Shown: piece after piece, positions 1 to 10,324 of the stretch
Layout: each line of letters opens with the position of its first letter
How positions within the stretch are numbered: the stretch's first letter is position 1
Source: Aculops lycopersici
Lineage: Eukaryota > Arthropoda > Arachnida > Trombidiformes > Eriophyidae
Direction: 5' to 3'
DNA length: 37,959 nt
Assembly: GCA_015350385.1 (NCBI GenBank)
Contig: WNKI01000001.1
Location: 4,171,647-4,209,605 of the forward strand
Made by a program: the position numbers and the translations under genes
Notes under the pieces: model-generated
Told to the model about the DNA's origin: nothing
Databases searched by the model: none
Seen by the model: only the letters and a program-made list of their open reading frames with translations

Positions 1-14
1 GAGAGAGAGAGAGA
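1..14. repeat. (GA)n microsatellite at window edge
   Basis: Perfect GA dinucleotide run at the left edge; it may extend beyond the window. The same repeat borders both N runs in this window. Confidence 0.9.
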
Positions 15-2504
15 CCTGCTCATAAATCAGAGCGCTAACTTGCTTCGCTTTGGTTGCTTAGTATGCGTCACCATGGCCACCGGCCGTCGCCACCGCCGCA
101 TCATCTGTTGCCGTCGGTGGTGGTTGTGGCGGTGGTCTTGGTCGTTAAGTTTGCCAGTTTAGAGCTTATGCTTGTGCCGTCGTTCTAGCTTGAGACTGAA
201 TCAACGCTGGTGGCCACAGAGCAGCAAGTAAAAGTTGCCATATAAAAGATACACTTTCTCGAAAAATGGCCAACTTCCTCTCGTCTCCTCCGATCCTTGG
301 AAGCGGCAAGTGGAGTTTATGGTGGTTGGTGCTAGTGGCGCCCATGAGAGATTATGGTGAGCAATTGTTTGACGTTGTTTCAAGTTGCTGGACAGCTAGA
401 AGAGCGACAACAACAGCAGCAGCAAATCGTTGGCTAAAATGTGAGATTTACAGCCTCTACAAGGCTGACCTCCAAATCATGACTTATGCGTTCGTTGCAA
501 CGCGATTATTATTATTATCATAATCTCGCATCGAGATCAAGAGGCTAGTCTCGTGGCCTAGTGAAGGCGAGAGCAACGACAACGACCGCTGTATCAACAG
601 GTTGGCTCAACATTTCAATCGTGCCCAAGTCAAAGGATGCGGCTAGTAGGTAATCCAAGTCACCGAGTGAGCAGTAAGTTGCCTAAAGCCGTGAGTTGGC
701 TAGCTAACTGGCTAAATGGCGAGAAGAAAAGTGGCCAATCGGAAGTCCATTATCATGAGCTAGAATCATTAAGGTTGCTAGCTTGCCAACCAAATAACCA
801 AACAGCCATCTAGCAATTAAACGAACGTGGCTTAGTTTATTCTCGTTTGGGCCAACTGCTCGTTTGACAGGCGCGGCGAGTTACTAGCTCCCATGCCAGA
901 AGGTTCGGAGGACAGGATGCCAAGAGGAGTCGGCGTTTTACTGTTTATGTTCGCGCTTTAGTTCTCACCTGATTGCTGGTTACACTTCTCTGTTGCGCGC
1001 AAGGCGGTACACACCAAGCGAATCGATGGCAACCGGTGGTCGTGGGATGAGCTTCAATTGAAAGTTGACCAGGTATCAGAAAAGTTTTGCGTCGATTTCG
1101 GGACGTTACTAGTTAATCGACTTTCAGCAATCACAAGGTAACACCCGGCATCGATTATATCGATCTAATGATGAAGTTGAAATTGAAGTTGAAGTTGTAG
1201 GGCGAGGAGAGAATATGAATGGATGCTGATTAACGGAAAGTTACGAGAGAGTAAAGCAGGTGAGCCGGCCAACTGAGATCAACAAAACTTCGGATGGCTA
1301 AGCGCACTTTCTCCTATCATTTTCATCGTTATCACTTTTACATTGAGATGCGCAAGCAACAACAACAACAACAAACAGGTAAGCTGGCCACCGCTACAAG
1401 TAACGTGTGACAATGCAAACCCCCCAGTAGTCGTCATCGTCGGCTTAATGGTTATTGCCGCTAGTGAGAATGTCGCTGTCCAAGTTTACGGTAGCCACTT
1501 TCACTGTTACAGGCGCCTCTAGGCAAAAGCTTGGATTCACGTCATTTGCTACGACTAAATGAAAGTTGGACTAATCTGAAAGATGGCAGGATGCTGCTGC
1601 TACTATCACTACCACTGATGCTGCTGATGATGTTGACGACGATAGAGATTAAGCGTATCCACCGTCACAATGTCGAGTCGGCCGGATGGAAAGACAGATG
1701 GGTGTAGATGTAGCCTGAGCAAACAGGTGGTGGATCCTCGAGAGTAAGACTCCATCTATTCACTTGGTAATGCGAATCACCACCAACTGGCGGAAAACTG
1801 ATTGGCGGTCAGATCATGGGGCTCAGATAATGTAATGTCATGCCCGCTGCCTTTTGCCGAACCGAAAGCTCGCCCAACGGCGAGCATCAATCACCTAAAA
1901 CCAATCAACCTGCTAGCTACCTGTGGCTAGTTATTCATTGCACCAGTCCATTGGTTTGCAAGTTTTAGAAAGACAACTCGACATGACGAACGAAGATCGT
2001 TCATTTGGGAAGTTAATGATGATGAGAGTCATGAATGAGATTTGCGAGGCCACTTGCTCAGTTGGTTCTAGTCGTCACAAGGCATCACCACACTACTTGC
2101 AAGCCAAAGCCAACAGACTCAAGGCCATTAGGAGGCGGGATAAGTTGGTCATTAGCATGAAGGCGTAATGAGTCAGACGCTTAATTATAAAGAACGTCAA
2201 GTATGTATTTTTCTCCTTCAATCTTCTTTTCCTCAAGTTCATAACCTCGATTCTCGTGAGCAATAAAAATTCTGGACAGGGTAGTGGTTCAAATTGAATT
2301 GGACTTGAAAGTGAAGGTGATTTTATTAGCTAATCAATTGTAGCTTCGTTCGTGCATGTGAATCTAGGTGTATCAAGTATGTCTGTCTGTGTGTTTCATA
2401 AGTGTCACTATATAAATGGCTAACCCAATATAATAATTACGTCATCCAATAATAATAGAAATAATATTGACAATCGATTATAATTATATTGCATTAGTTA
2501 AAAT
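15..2504. other. Left flank, no recognisable gene
   Basis: I see no conserved protein on either strand. Open frames here (for example 266-523 and 1923-2168, plus strand) are short and match no family I know. A TATA-like string at 241-248 lies only about 20 bases before the ATG at 266, too close to act as its TATA box. A donor-like CAG|GTAAG occurs near 1377 and a plus-strand AATAAA at 2262-2267, so an untranslated exon or the 3' end of a gene to the left is possible but not shown. Confidence 0.6.
2322..2327 (-). promoter_or_regulatory. Candidate polyadenylation signal for the Rab32-like gene
   Basis: AATAAA on the minus strand (TTTATT on plus), about 180 bases downstream of the Rab32-like stop codon. 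It is the nearest exact hexamer I found, so this is a plausible 3' end; the cleavage site is not determined. Confidence 0.4.
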
Positions 2505-3176
2505 CTATCTACAGCAACCGCCACTTCGTCTAACTCCATCCTCGTCGCCCATCCTTCCTCCTCCGCCTAACGAGTGTTCTATTGTTATTGTATCGGTCCT
2601 CTTGAGATCAGTCTTCTCTAAGTTCTGCTGTCGTCTCATAATTTCTCGAACTAAAATCTTGGCTGCTTGCTCAATATTAATATTATCTTTGGGCGACGTA
2701 TAAAGACAACCTATGAATCCGTTGCGTTTTGCAAACTCTTGCAATTGCTCCTCATTTCTATCGGACTTTTGCAGCAAATCACACTTATTGGCCAGTAAAA
2801 GACATGGAATATTTGATCCATCACTAAGACTAACCTTTGTATCTAGATCATTCTTCCATCTCAAAACTGCGTCGAAGGTTCTGGATTGATTCACATCGTA
2901 GACAAGGAAGGCGCCAACCGCATCCTTATAGTACACTCGAGTCATTGAACCAAATCTCTCCTGACCTGCGATGTCCCAAAGTTGCAATCTAACTAGAATA
3001 TTGTCATCATATTGAAGGGTTTTTAGAGCAAAGTCGACGCCAATTGTGGCTCTGTAAGCGCGAGAGAAGAAATGGTGCACGTAGCGCTTGATGAAACTTG
3101 TCTTGCCGGTTGAGGCTTCGCCAACTACCAAGACCTTGAATAAATGCTCCGAATTTGGTCGACTTGATTTGTCCAT
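2505..3176 (-). CDS. Rab32: Rab32/Rab38-family small GTPase
   Basis: A 223-residue single-exon Ras-superfamily GTPase. Visible motifs in order: P-loop GEASTGKTS (19-27), switch I RATIGVDF with Thr44, switch II WDIAGQERFG (67-76), NKCD (130-133) and TSPKDN (160-165). The C-terminus is GGCCR, with a Cys pair suited to double geranylgeranylation. The isoleucine in WDIAGQE and the stretch MTRVYYKDAVGAF are typical of the Rab32/38 group; most Rabs have WDTAGQE. In animals this group acts in biogenesis of lysosome-related organelles, mitochondrial contacts and autophagy. The start is a true ATG just ahead of the conserved EHLFKVLV. One oddity is TSPK where the family usually has TSAK. Rab32 is more likely than Rab38 because most arthropods carry a single Rab32/38-type gene. 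Confidence 0.95.
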   Translation of the reverse strand: MDKSSRPNSEHLFKVLVVGEASTGKTSFIKRYVHHFFSRAYRATIGVDFALKTLQYDDNILVRLQLWDIAGQERFGSMTRVYYKDAVGAFLVYDVNQSRTFDAVLRWKNDLDTKVSLSDGSNIPCLLLANKCDLLQKSDRNEEQLQEFAKRNGFIGCLYTSPKDNINIEQAAKILVREIMRRQQNLEKTDLKRTDTITIEHSLGGGGRMGDEDGVRRSGGCCR

Positions 3177-3582
3177 TATTGTTACTTGAAGGCGTGTTTT
3201 AAAGATCTATTGCAATTTAACTGTCAAAGAGCTTAAATAATAATTATTTCTTGACATGAAAGATGTAATATTATAATTGCAAGACAAACAAGCTTAAAAC
3301 GGATGTCTGTCAGCGTGTCCCACTAATTAAAAAGCCGAGACAATTGGGTCTCTCGAAGACATGAACCAGATGTCAACTGTTCTTACCAATGGTCCAATTG
3401 TTTCAACATCACTACTCTACACTCTTCCTTACGAGTTCATGTAGCATGAGACTTGGTACGATGTGTCAGCACCTAGCAAAACAGCAACAAGTTGTAGGTC
3501 TAACTGAATGAACAATATCGAGCCTTCCAATCTTTGCTTTGCACATAGTGCACTTGTTTCAATGGCAACCAGATGAATACAG

Positions 3583-3626
3583 CCATCGGGTGAGTAGACT
3601 AATGAGTTGGTCTACTCACCCGATGG
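3583..3626. repeat. Perfect 17-bp inverted repeat (hairpin)
   Basis: The left arm CCATCGGGTGAGTAGAC (3583-3599) is exactly complementary to the right arm at 3610-3626, with a 10-base loop. It sits in the spacer between PP4R3 and the Rab gene and could fold in either strand's transcript. Confidence 0.9.
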
Positions 3627-3795
3627 AATCTGTGATACATAAGATTACAAGCGATGATAATGAATACATTTGTGTTTCCATCCCGATGGTCTGTTCGCGT
3701 ATGCCCAACTGCTACAAGAAACAACAAGTGGTCAAAAGAAGAGACTGTAAATCAACACACGAATGTCTAAAACAAATTAAATTTGTTATAATTAT

Positions 3796-3801
3796 TTTAT
3801 T
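3796..3801 (-). promoter_or_regulatory. Candidate polyadenylation signal for PP4R3
   Basis: AATAAA on the minus strand, about 26 bases after the PP4R3 stop codon, in an A/T-rich stretch. The short distance would give a very short 3' UTR. Confidence 0.45.
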
Positions 3802-3826
3802 TTTGGTTGCCTCAAATTGAATGAAC

Positions 3827-6795
3827 TCATTTCGTTTTCTTTTTCTTGAATTGGGGCTCGAGTTCGTCAATTGTGCAATCCTCCTCATCCAATTGGATGT
3901 CGTCATCCTCCTCCTCGACCTCTTCATCGATGTCCTCGTCCTCGTGCTCATCGTCGTCTTGCTTACTGCCGTCCATCGTGAACTCGAGCTCAGGTAAATT
4001 AAGGCCATCGTTGTCCTCAGATCCAACGGTCGCATCGGGGTCCGAATCTGGATCAATCTCCTTGTCGGGGTCAATCTCTTCGGCCTCGATATTGTTTGAA
4101 TCTGGATCTGTATCGACATCATTGACATCTTCCACATCGCCCTCTGACGATTGTAGCCAAATGCTATCCATCTCCCTTCTGGAGTGGTTGCCTAAATACA
4201 TTTGTGAGCTGCTTTGGTGATCATAATTAATGTCGTGGTTGAAAGAGGAACTTTGGTGGGTTAGTTTTCTCTTTTTGTAATGGTTTAGAATTGATCTTTT
4301 CATTGTTAGCTGGGAGTAAGAGCCATGCTGGTGACTATTATCATCATTGTCTAACTCTTCAAAGATATCATTATTGTTCTCATGTGACACATACTTTTCG
4401 ATGCTCGATCTATCCGACTTGAGCAATGAGCCTTCGCCAATACCTTCGTGAATGGCCTCCTTCTTTTGGCGCATCAATTTGAAGGTATTTACATAATCGA
4501 TTGTATCTAACTCGGGACCAAAATTTGTCAATATATGATCCATTAAGGTGATTAGGTTCTCGTGTTGGATGAACTCAAACATTTCTAATATGGCTGAATC
4601 TAATAGATTGTAGCGGCCATTGTTGCTTTTTAGTGCCTGAACAATGGGGTTGAACAGATTGCCTTGGATAATGAGCTCAAAATATTGCTCATCCTTCTTG
4701 GCTAGAAGCTGGCGGAAGAACCTGACGACACCTGATAATGGTGATTGGAGTTGAGTTTGAAGGCAATGGAAAGGACAAGTGGTTAATACAACTTTCACTC
4801 ACGAGATTAAAGAGGTCGTACTCATAAAATTATACCAATGCACTTTCAGATGTTATACTTACTTAAAACTAAGAATTTGTGACGAGATTTGATCAAACTA
4901 ATTATTCTTGAAAGGAGATCATTATGCATAATATAATTTCTCAACTGGATAAAATGGTGTTCCATAAAGAAGGTCAACAATTCCAACATAATACTGAGCA
5001 GCTGGGCAGTTTTCCTATCATTCGCTGATGGTTCAATATCGCCATCAGAGGTTGTTGAATTCTTGATTGGTTCTACAAGGGATTGCATACAAGTGTAATA
5101 GAAAAATTCTAAAAACGACCTCTTGCCAAGCCCATCGCAGGTCATGTTTTCAGGGTCTAATAAGAGCTTTATAATACATGATAATTGGGTTGCAACGCCC
5201 AAATCAGGGTCCTGATCGGTGGTTATCTTTTCGATTACTAATTTTAGTATATGTGCCGATTGGGCATCACTATTTGGTGGTTCAATCAAACCTTCCTTCT
5301 GTTGCACTGCATGATCCCTTGTCATATGTGGACTATACTCAACAAGATAGGTGAAAATATCTATTGCTGCTAATTTGATTGTTTGATCATCACTCGACAA
5401 TGCAACCTCAACCGCAGATAGTATTCTAAGGGATGCGAGTGTCTTGAAAAAACTTTCGCGTTGCTTCGGCTGTATGGTTTGTGAGAAAGTGCAATATTCT
5501 TTTAAGAATAAAACTAATTCACGTTTCCTATCTAGCTCAGTTTCATTACTGATAATTTGATTGAATAAAGTTCTTAGGTACTCTTCATCCTCTTGGATCA
5601 TTGATACTATTTCAACTTTGTTGAAGAATAGTATATTTGTCAACGAAGCATAAAGGCCCTCTTCGGGAATTGATGGTGTTGGAAGAACAGAGCTATGTAG
5701 ATATTGCACTCTATATAATTGGTGAATTTTATCAACCAATTTTCGATTACTAAAAGGAATAACCTCCTTGAATTTGACATTATTCTTGAGATACTCTCGA
5801 TGCTTTTTGTGGTACTTATGCAAATCTAATTTTTGTTGTTGTTGTTGCTCCTGTTGTGGTTGTGGCTCCTGTTGTGGTTGTGGCTCCTGTTGTTGTTGTT
5901 GCTCCTGTTGTTGTTGTTGCTCCTGTTGTTGTTGTGGCTCCTGTTGTTGTTGTGGCTCCTGTTGTTGTTGTTGTTCCTGTTGTTGTTGTTGTTGCTCGTT
6001 TAATGTTGTTGTAGTTGATGTTGTTGATGCTGTTGTTGTTGTTGTCGTTGTTGTTGCTGTTGTTGTTGTTGTTGTAGTCGAAGCAATGTCGCCCATTCTA
6101 AGTCGTATTTCATGGATTGATACAGGCTCATATTCAAAGACACCTATCACATCCATTATGATATTTTCGCCTAACATTGCTTCTGTTAATGTTGGCTTAT
6201 CATATAAAAATAATTGTCTAAAAATTTTAAATAATTTATGTAATGCGTCGAAATCTTGCTTTTCATCTGCTTTCCTAAATATATCAATCAATTGATTAAT
6301 ATAATCATTTTCCAGGTATTCTGATGCTAAAACGTCTCGCCTTCTACTGGTCTGAGAACAGGCACATACTTGATCCAAGATCGTTTGTAATTTATCATAA
6401 TCACATTCAACCAGATTAATTCTGAACTCTTCTTGCTCCTCATCATTATCTGGCTCGTAGGTGGGATCTCTACCTTGGACTTGGCAAATCTTCTCCCAAA
6501 TCTCATCACAACCACCCTGCTCTTGGAAACTGAGTGCTAAATCATAATTATCGCTCTCCGTCCAAACAATGAGTGTACCTTGTTGTTTCTGATACTGAGT
6601 ATCTAGTTGAATCTTTGATTCTAATAGTAAGGAACCATCTGATTCATTTCTGACCAATAATGACATACCATCCAAGGGCTCATGATAACATGATGTGACA
6701 TGACCAGTACCTTTATCATCCCATTGTCTACTTTGATTTAGAGCATATAATTTGACTCGCCTTCTTGCATCTGGCGAGGCAGCGGCGGCACTCAT
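3827..6795 (-). CDS. PPP4R3: Serine/threonine-protein phosphatase 4 regulatory subunit 3 (SMEK/falafel), two exons
   Basis: Join of 6795-4863 and 4731-3827 (minus strand), 945 residues. The N-terminus has the EVH1/PH-like domain (about residues 8-110; VKLYALNQSRQWDDKGTGH, then SLLLESKI and GCDEIWEKICQVQG), which in this family binds PP4 substrates. The SMK1/armadillo-like part follows (NIIMDVIGVFEY, KFKEVIPFSNRK, LPTPSIPEEGLY, VEIVSMIQEDE, DIFTYLVEYSP). The C-terminal third is acidic (DEDIDEEVEEEDDD) and ends in a lysine cluster, a likely nuclear signal. The ATG at 6795 is preferred; the in-frame triplet three codons upstream is TTG. The splice join gives HKFLVL-S-VVRFFRQLL, matching the family where it should. 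The oddity is an 82-residue Thr/Gln-rich run (240-321) inside the conserved region. PP4R3 directs the PP4 catalytic subunit to substrates in DNA-damage repair, neuroblast polarity and gluconeogenic control. Confidence 0.96.
4732..4862 (-). other. Intron of PP4R3 (131 bp)
   Basis: The donor is GTAAGT at 4862 (minus strand), the acceptor is TTATCAG ending at 4732, and the phase is 1. Removing it restores the family sequence across the junction; reading through gives a stop within five codons of the donor. Confidence 0.93.
5833..6078 (-). repeat. ACA/CAA/CAG triplet tract coding for poly-Thr and poly-Gln in PP4R3
   Basis: 246 bases of imperfect triplets, open in the PP4R3 frame: first Thr-rich, then Gln blocks separated by Glu, Pro or Leu. 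Interruptions of pure CAA/CAG runs are frequent, which tends to stabilise such tracts. The antisense frame is an artefactual Cys-rich open frame. Confidence 0.9.
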
Positions 6796-7804
6796 GTTGT
6801 ACAATGATGATGATAATGATGGGTTATGTTGTTGTTCGGATGTATATGTTTATTGGATATGCCTTGACAAGTTTCCTCTTCTCTCTTTCTCTCGCTACAA
6901 GCACATGTAAGAGGGAATTATAGAGCAGTTGAGGTTATTGATGTTGCTTTAATGCTCAATTGTTGTTGATATTTTTATGAAGTTGTGATAGTTTTTTAAT
7001 GTTTACTTGAGTGAATGGCGCGATGTTGGCTGTTGACTTGGCGCTGTTGTGCTGCTTTATTTTATTACTAATAGTAATTATTTATATGTCTATCTAGATT
7101 TATTTGAGTTTCCTAATATTTACTAATCTTGGGTGCAATATTATTTCAAGTGTGTTTCTGGCTCTGCATGACGTTTTCTATGTTTCATAAAGCGAGTTTA
7201 TAATAATCACAATAATAATATTATAGTGTGTATACAATTTTGTGGTAAGTTGTGGTGATGTTACTCATTGGTCAAGGTGGAAAATAGAACTGAACTGACA
7301 AAATAAAAAACAACAACAGCTACACTGCGACGTCGCGAATGGCGCGAAGTTTGAATTATGGGGATTTTAACCCTGAAGGTTCGCTAGTGTTCAAAGCTTT
7401 TTCCCTGAAGCAATGAGAAAAAAGCATTGAAACATGAAATGAAGCTCTCAGTTGTTCAGGACTAAAAAGCTGATGATGCCTCATTTGGATTGTGCAGCGT
7501 TGTGATTCTTTCTGCAAGCTTCAGTGGCGGTAACAACTACAACGGCGGCTTTCACACACGTCAACCCGACAGCGAAAAATCCCTACCACTGTACGAGGCA
7601 ATAGGAATTCGCTTAGAAATGGGGGCAAAACACACATTTTGCCTCCGCTGCTGCATTTTTCCCTGAGCTCGCGTGGCGCCCAAAACAACGTGCTGATTTT
7701 GATGTGATGCCTATTCTTTGAAGTTTGTGTAACAACAAATCATCTATTATAACAACACTCACCATCAATAACCATATACCTCTCTGACCATCGACGACGA
7801 TATT
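6796..7804. promoter_or_regulatory. Head-to-head intergenic region, shared promoter of PP4R3 and Nup107
   Basis: 1,009 bases separate the two start codons of divergently transcribed housekeeping genes, so both promoters must lie here. No clear TATA box is placed for either gene. The 11-mer GAATGGCGCGA occurs twice (7013-7023 and 7337-7347); its GGCGCGA core resembles E2F-type sites and the ATGGC resembles YY1/Pho sites (inference). An in-frame stop at 7769-7771 closes the Nup107 frame upstream of its ATG. Confidence 0.7.
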
Positions 7805-10276
7805 ATGATAAATATGATGATCAAGGATATGGCTCCGCTGAGGCATAGCCTCGATGATATTTACCAAGAGTTTATAGAGGAGCACCAGCGATATTTGCAA
7901 CAGTATCAAAAGTTGCGTCAAGATCCAGATTACGAGCCAGAAGAGAACGTCCAAAACGAACTTATATTAGGATTAATTAATGAATTTGAAAACTATATCA
8001 GCGGCCATTTATTATATCTGAAAACCGAAAGACCTAAACAGTCTCTATCTGAGGAGGATATAAGTTTATGCCAAAGACTCGAGATCATGCTCAAAGAAGA
8101 ATGCAGTACCTGGCGATTAGTTAAAGCCTTGCTGCTAGATCAAGCTTTTGCTGACGTCCATATGTCAGTTGCTCACAATGGGCTGTCGGAGAGTCGAATC
8201 ATAGATAATATTTTACAAACTGACAGCACAATCAGAAGGATGCAAATGGTTTGCGATTGGTTAGAGAAGAATGCGTACGATGACCTAGGCGAGGAAGTGG
8301 ACTTCTTCACAACTGCTTGGGAGAACACTCTTCATGCTATCAAAGCCAAGTACAGTATTGACATTCCAGACTTGGATATAACAGCAAATCCCCAGAGCCT
8401 CACGCCAGCAGGTGTCGAGCTGGTAGAGTCACTGGATCCTGACGCACCAATCAGAACAGACAAGGCACTCGACAATCGAGATAAAGAGGTCGAGTTAAGC
8501 TTATTCAAGCATATATTCATGTTCTTGAGAGCAGGCGAATTTGAGAAGGGACAAAATCTCGCTCGTAAAGCCGAGTATCACTGGTTGGCCTCAATGCTCG
8601 ATGGTTGGTTCCCTTATCTAGACGAGAGACTTGATCGTGAAATCATGGGTCCCTCGACGGAAGAGGAGGAGAATTGCATTACAGGAAACAAGAAGCGCGA
8701 CATATGGAAACAAACTTGCTTTAAAGCGGCTAAGATGCATGGACTACACACTTACGAGAAGGCAATCGTTGGCTCATTAAGTGGAAATCTAAAGTCGGTG
8801 CTGCCAGTCTGTAAGAGTTGGTCAGATCAGCTGTGGGCTAGATTGAAATGTTCCATCGATGTCAAGATTGAAAAATCACTCAGGGAATCTCATCAGGGAG
8901 AATTTATTACAGATTATCAAAAGGAGTTTTATGAAAACGATCAAGATATTGAGGAGATATTCAAGTCAATCCAGGATCTCAACATTGCCTCTCCCTTCAA
9001 AGAGGCGACCATTTATCAAGTATTGCAAAAGCATCTCATACTAGACGACGTCGAAGGTCTCCTCGAACAGTTGGATCGTTGGTGCGAGACACTGGATTAT
9101 GATGAGAACATACTGCTCAATTCTCATGCTATATCACCACACTTCCTAAGATGCTTTGCTCATATTATATTACTCCTACGTGAAGTGAAGCTAGTGACTA
9201 ACAACGACGAAAGATCAACCAAGATCATCAAGACTTTTATTGGCTACCTCACGCAGCGAAGGGCAGTCGAAAGTGTCGCTTATTATACAACATTCCTACC
9301 TTTTGAGCACCAGGTCAATAGCTTTGCCAGACTATTAGCAACCATCGACGGAGTGAAGGATAGACAGCAATGTCTGCAAATTGCAAAGAGTAACAGGTTG
9401 GATGTGGACGAAATAACGCAAACTGTTGTTGAGCTCATCTTCTCGAACCCAAGTGCCTCAGACAAACAAAAGATTGATGCTTTGGATTATCTACTTTTAT
9501 TAGAGCGAAGAAATCATATAGCTATCCTACATCACGCCAATATATTAATGCGTCGTTTTGGATTGGAGAAGAAGATGGAGGCTATAAAGGATACCTTCGC
9601 CAAGTTGCCGACTAACTTAGGTTCTAATGTTGAAACTCAGTGGCGTGAACATACCAATAGTGATCCAACGGAGAGTGTTATGAATAATATACGCGAGCTA
9701 AATTGTTTTGGTTTACTGCTAGAGGCTCAGGAGGAGCTAGTGTTGTGGTCGGAGCAACATCGTAATAAACCCGAGGAGCCCAGAAAGCCGGCACATATAA
9801 CCAGGTTCTGTGATACAGTTAAATATGATCAAGACCTCGAGCAATACAAGCACAGTCTTGAGATTTGGCGCGAGACCCGAGAGCAACGGACCGATAGGCT
9901 CATGGATAAGATAAAGCGTATGTTTTACTTTCCAGGCGGCTGGATGAAGGATATTAGACAACAGCAAGACCAAGAGCGAGAGTTGACTCCCGATCAAGAG
10001 GAAAGACAGATGCAGCTGAATGAACTTAGAAAATACTTTATTCCACACATGACAACAATCTATTTCAATGTCTTGCAATTGATTAACTCAACCAAACGCC
10101 TCGAGGATTGTCTAAAGGTGTCGCACCTATTGGTTGACGAGACGACCAACTTACACGAGGAGTTTTCCAAGGATCAAATGCGTGACTTTTTGTCTAAGAT
10201 TAGCGAGGTTGCAAAGAAACTTATCCGTCGCGAGGTTATTGGTCAGTCAGTTCAGCAGCAGCAACAACAACAATAA
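7805..10276 (+). CDS. Nup107: Nuclear pore complex protein Nup107
   Basis: 823 residues in one exon; vertebrate Nup107 is about 925, the difference being mainly in the poorly conserved N-terminus. Family hallmarks seen in order: ECSTWRLVKALLLDQ, VCDWLEKNA, AWENTLHAIK, LDPDAPIR (about 208-216), SLSGNLKSVLPVCKSW, HLILDDVEGLLEQLDRW, KIDALDYLLLLE, and the GGWMKDIR block near residue 710. Nup107 is an alpha-solenoid (ACE1-type) scaffold protein of the Y-shaped Nup107-160 complex in the nuclear envelope; it binds Nup133 and the Nup96 edge. The ATG at 7805 is supported by an in-frame stop 36 bases upstream, but several Met codons follow within nine residues (MINMMIKDM). The protein ends in a short poly-Gln tail. 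Divergent from PP4R3. Part of its 3' end is repeated at about 12345-12527. Confidence 0.96.
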   Translation: MINMMIKDMAPLRHSLDDIYQEFIEEHQRYLQQYQKLRQDPDYEPEENVQNELILGLINEFENYISGHLLYLKTERPKQSLSEEDISLCQRLEIMLKEECSTWRLVKALLLDQAFADVHMSVAHNGLSESRIIDNILQTDSTIRRMQMVCDWLEKNAYDDLGEEVDFFTTAWENTLHAIKAKYSIDIPDLDITANPQSLTPAGVELVESLDPDAPIRTDKALDNRDKEVELSLFKHIFMFLRAGEFEKGQNLARKAEYHWLASMLDGWFPYLDERLDREIMGPSTEEEENCITGNKKRDIWKQTCFKAAKMHGLHTYEKAIVGSLSGNLKSVLPVCKSWSDQLWARLKCSIDVKIEKSLRESHQGEFITDYQKEFYENDQDIEEIFKSIQDLNIASPFKEATIYQVLQKHLILDDVEGLLEQLDRWCETLDYDENILLNSHAISPHFLRCFAHIILLLREVKLVTNNDERSTKIIKTFIGYLTQRRAVESVAYYTTFLPFEHQVNSFARLLATIDGVKDRQQCLQIAKSNRLDVDEITQTVVELIFSNPSASDKQKIDALDYLLLLERRNHIAILHHANILMRRFGLEKKMEAIKDTFAKLPTNLGSNVETQWREHTNSDPTESVMNNIRELNCFGLLLEAQEELVLWSEQHRNKPEEPRKPAHITRFCDTVKYDQDLEQYKHSLEIWRETREQRTDRLMDKIKRMFYFPGGWMKDIRQQQDQERELTPDQEERQMQLNELRKYFIPHMTTIYFNVLQLINSTKRLEDCLKVSHLLVDETTNLHEEFSKDQMRDFLSKISEVAKKLIRREVIGQSVQQQQQQQ

Positions 10277-10277
10277 A
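10272..10277 (+). promoter_or_regulatory. AATAAA overlapping the Nup107 stop codon
   Basis: The last Gln codon and TAA stop create an exact AATAAA. It is also present in the broken second copy (near 12463-12472). The next plus-strand AATAAA I found is at 11370-11375, beyond the duplicated DNA. Confidence 0.35.
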
Positions 10278-10324
10278 CGAATGTTACTCTTCACCCCCAA
10301 TAGAATTCTAAGTGATGTCATTTC

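Larger units (their letters stand above)
3177..3826. other. Spacer between PP4R3 3' end and Rab32-like start
   Basis: About 650 bases that must hold the 3' UTR of the minus-strand PP4R3 gene and the promoter of the minus-strand Rab gene. A plus-strand frame at 3539-3820 is not recognisable. The notable content is a 17-bp perfect inverted repeat at 3583-3626 and one CCACTTGTTG motif (minus strand, 3722-3731). Confidence 0.6.

Noticed and set aside
266..523. 85-codon frame with an ATG in fair context behind TATAAAAG at 241
   Set aside because: The TATA-like string is about 20 bases from the ATG, which would put the RNA start at or after the start codon; the protein is not recognisable.
3846..4220. 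Ser-rich 124-codon open frame on plus
   Set aside because: Antisense of the acidic tail of PP4R3; low-complexity shadow.
5768..6295. Cys/Val-rich 175-codon open frame on plus
   Set aside because: Exact antisense of the PP4R3 Thr/Gln tract; its cysteine runs come from complementing CAA/CAG triplets.
6796..6804. Upstream start for PP4R3 at 6804
   Set aside because: The triplet is TTG; the first in-frame ATG is 6795, directly before the conserved region.
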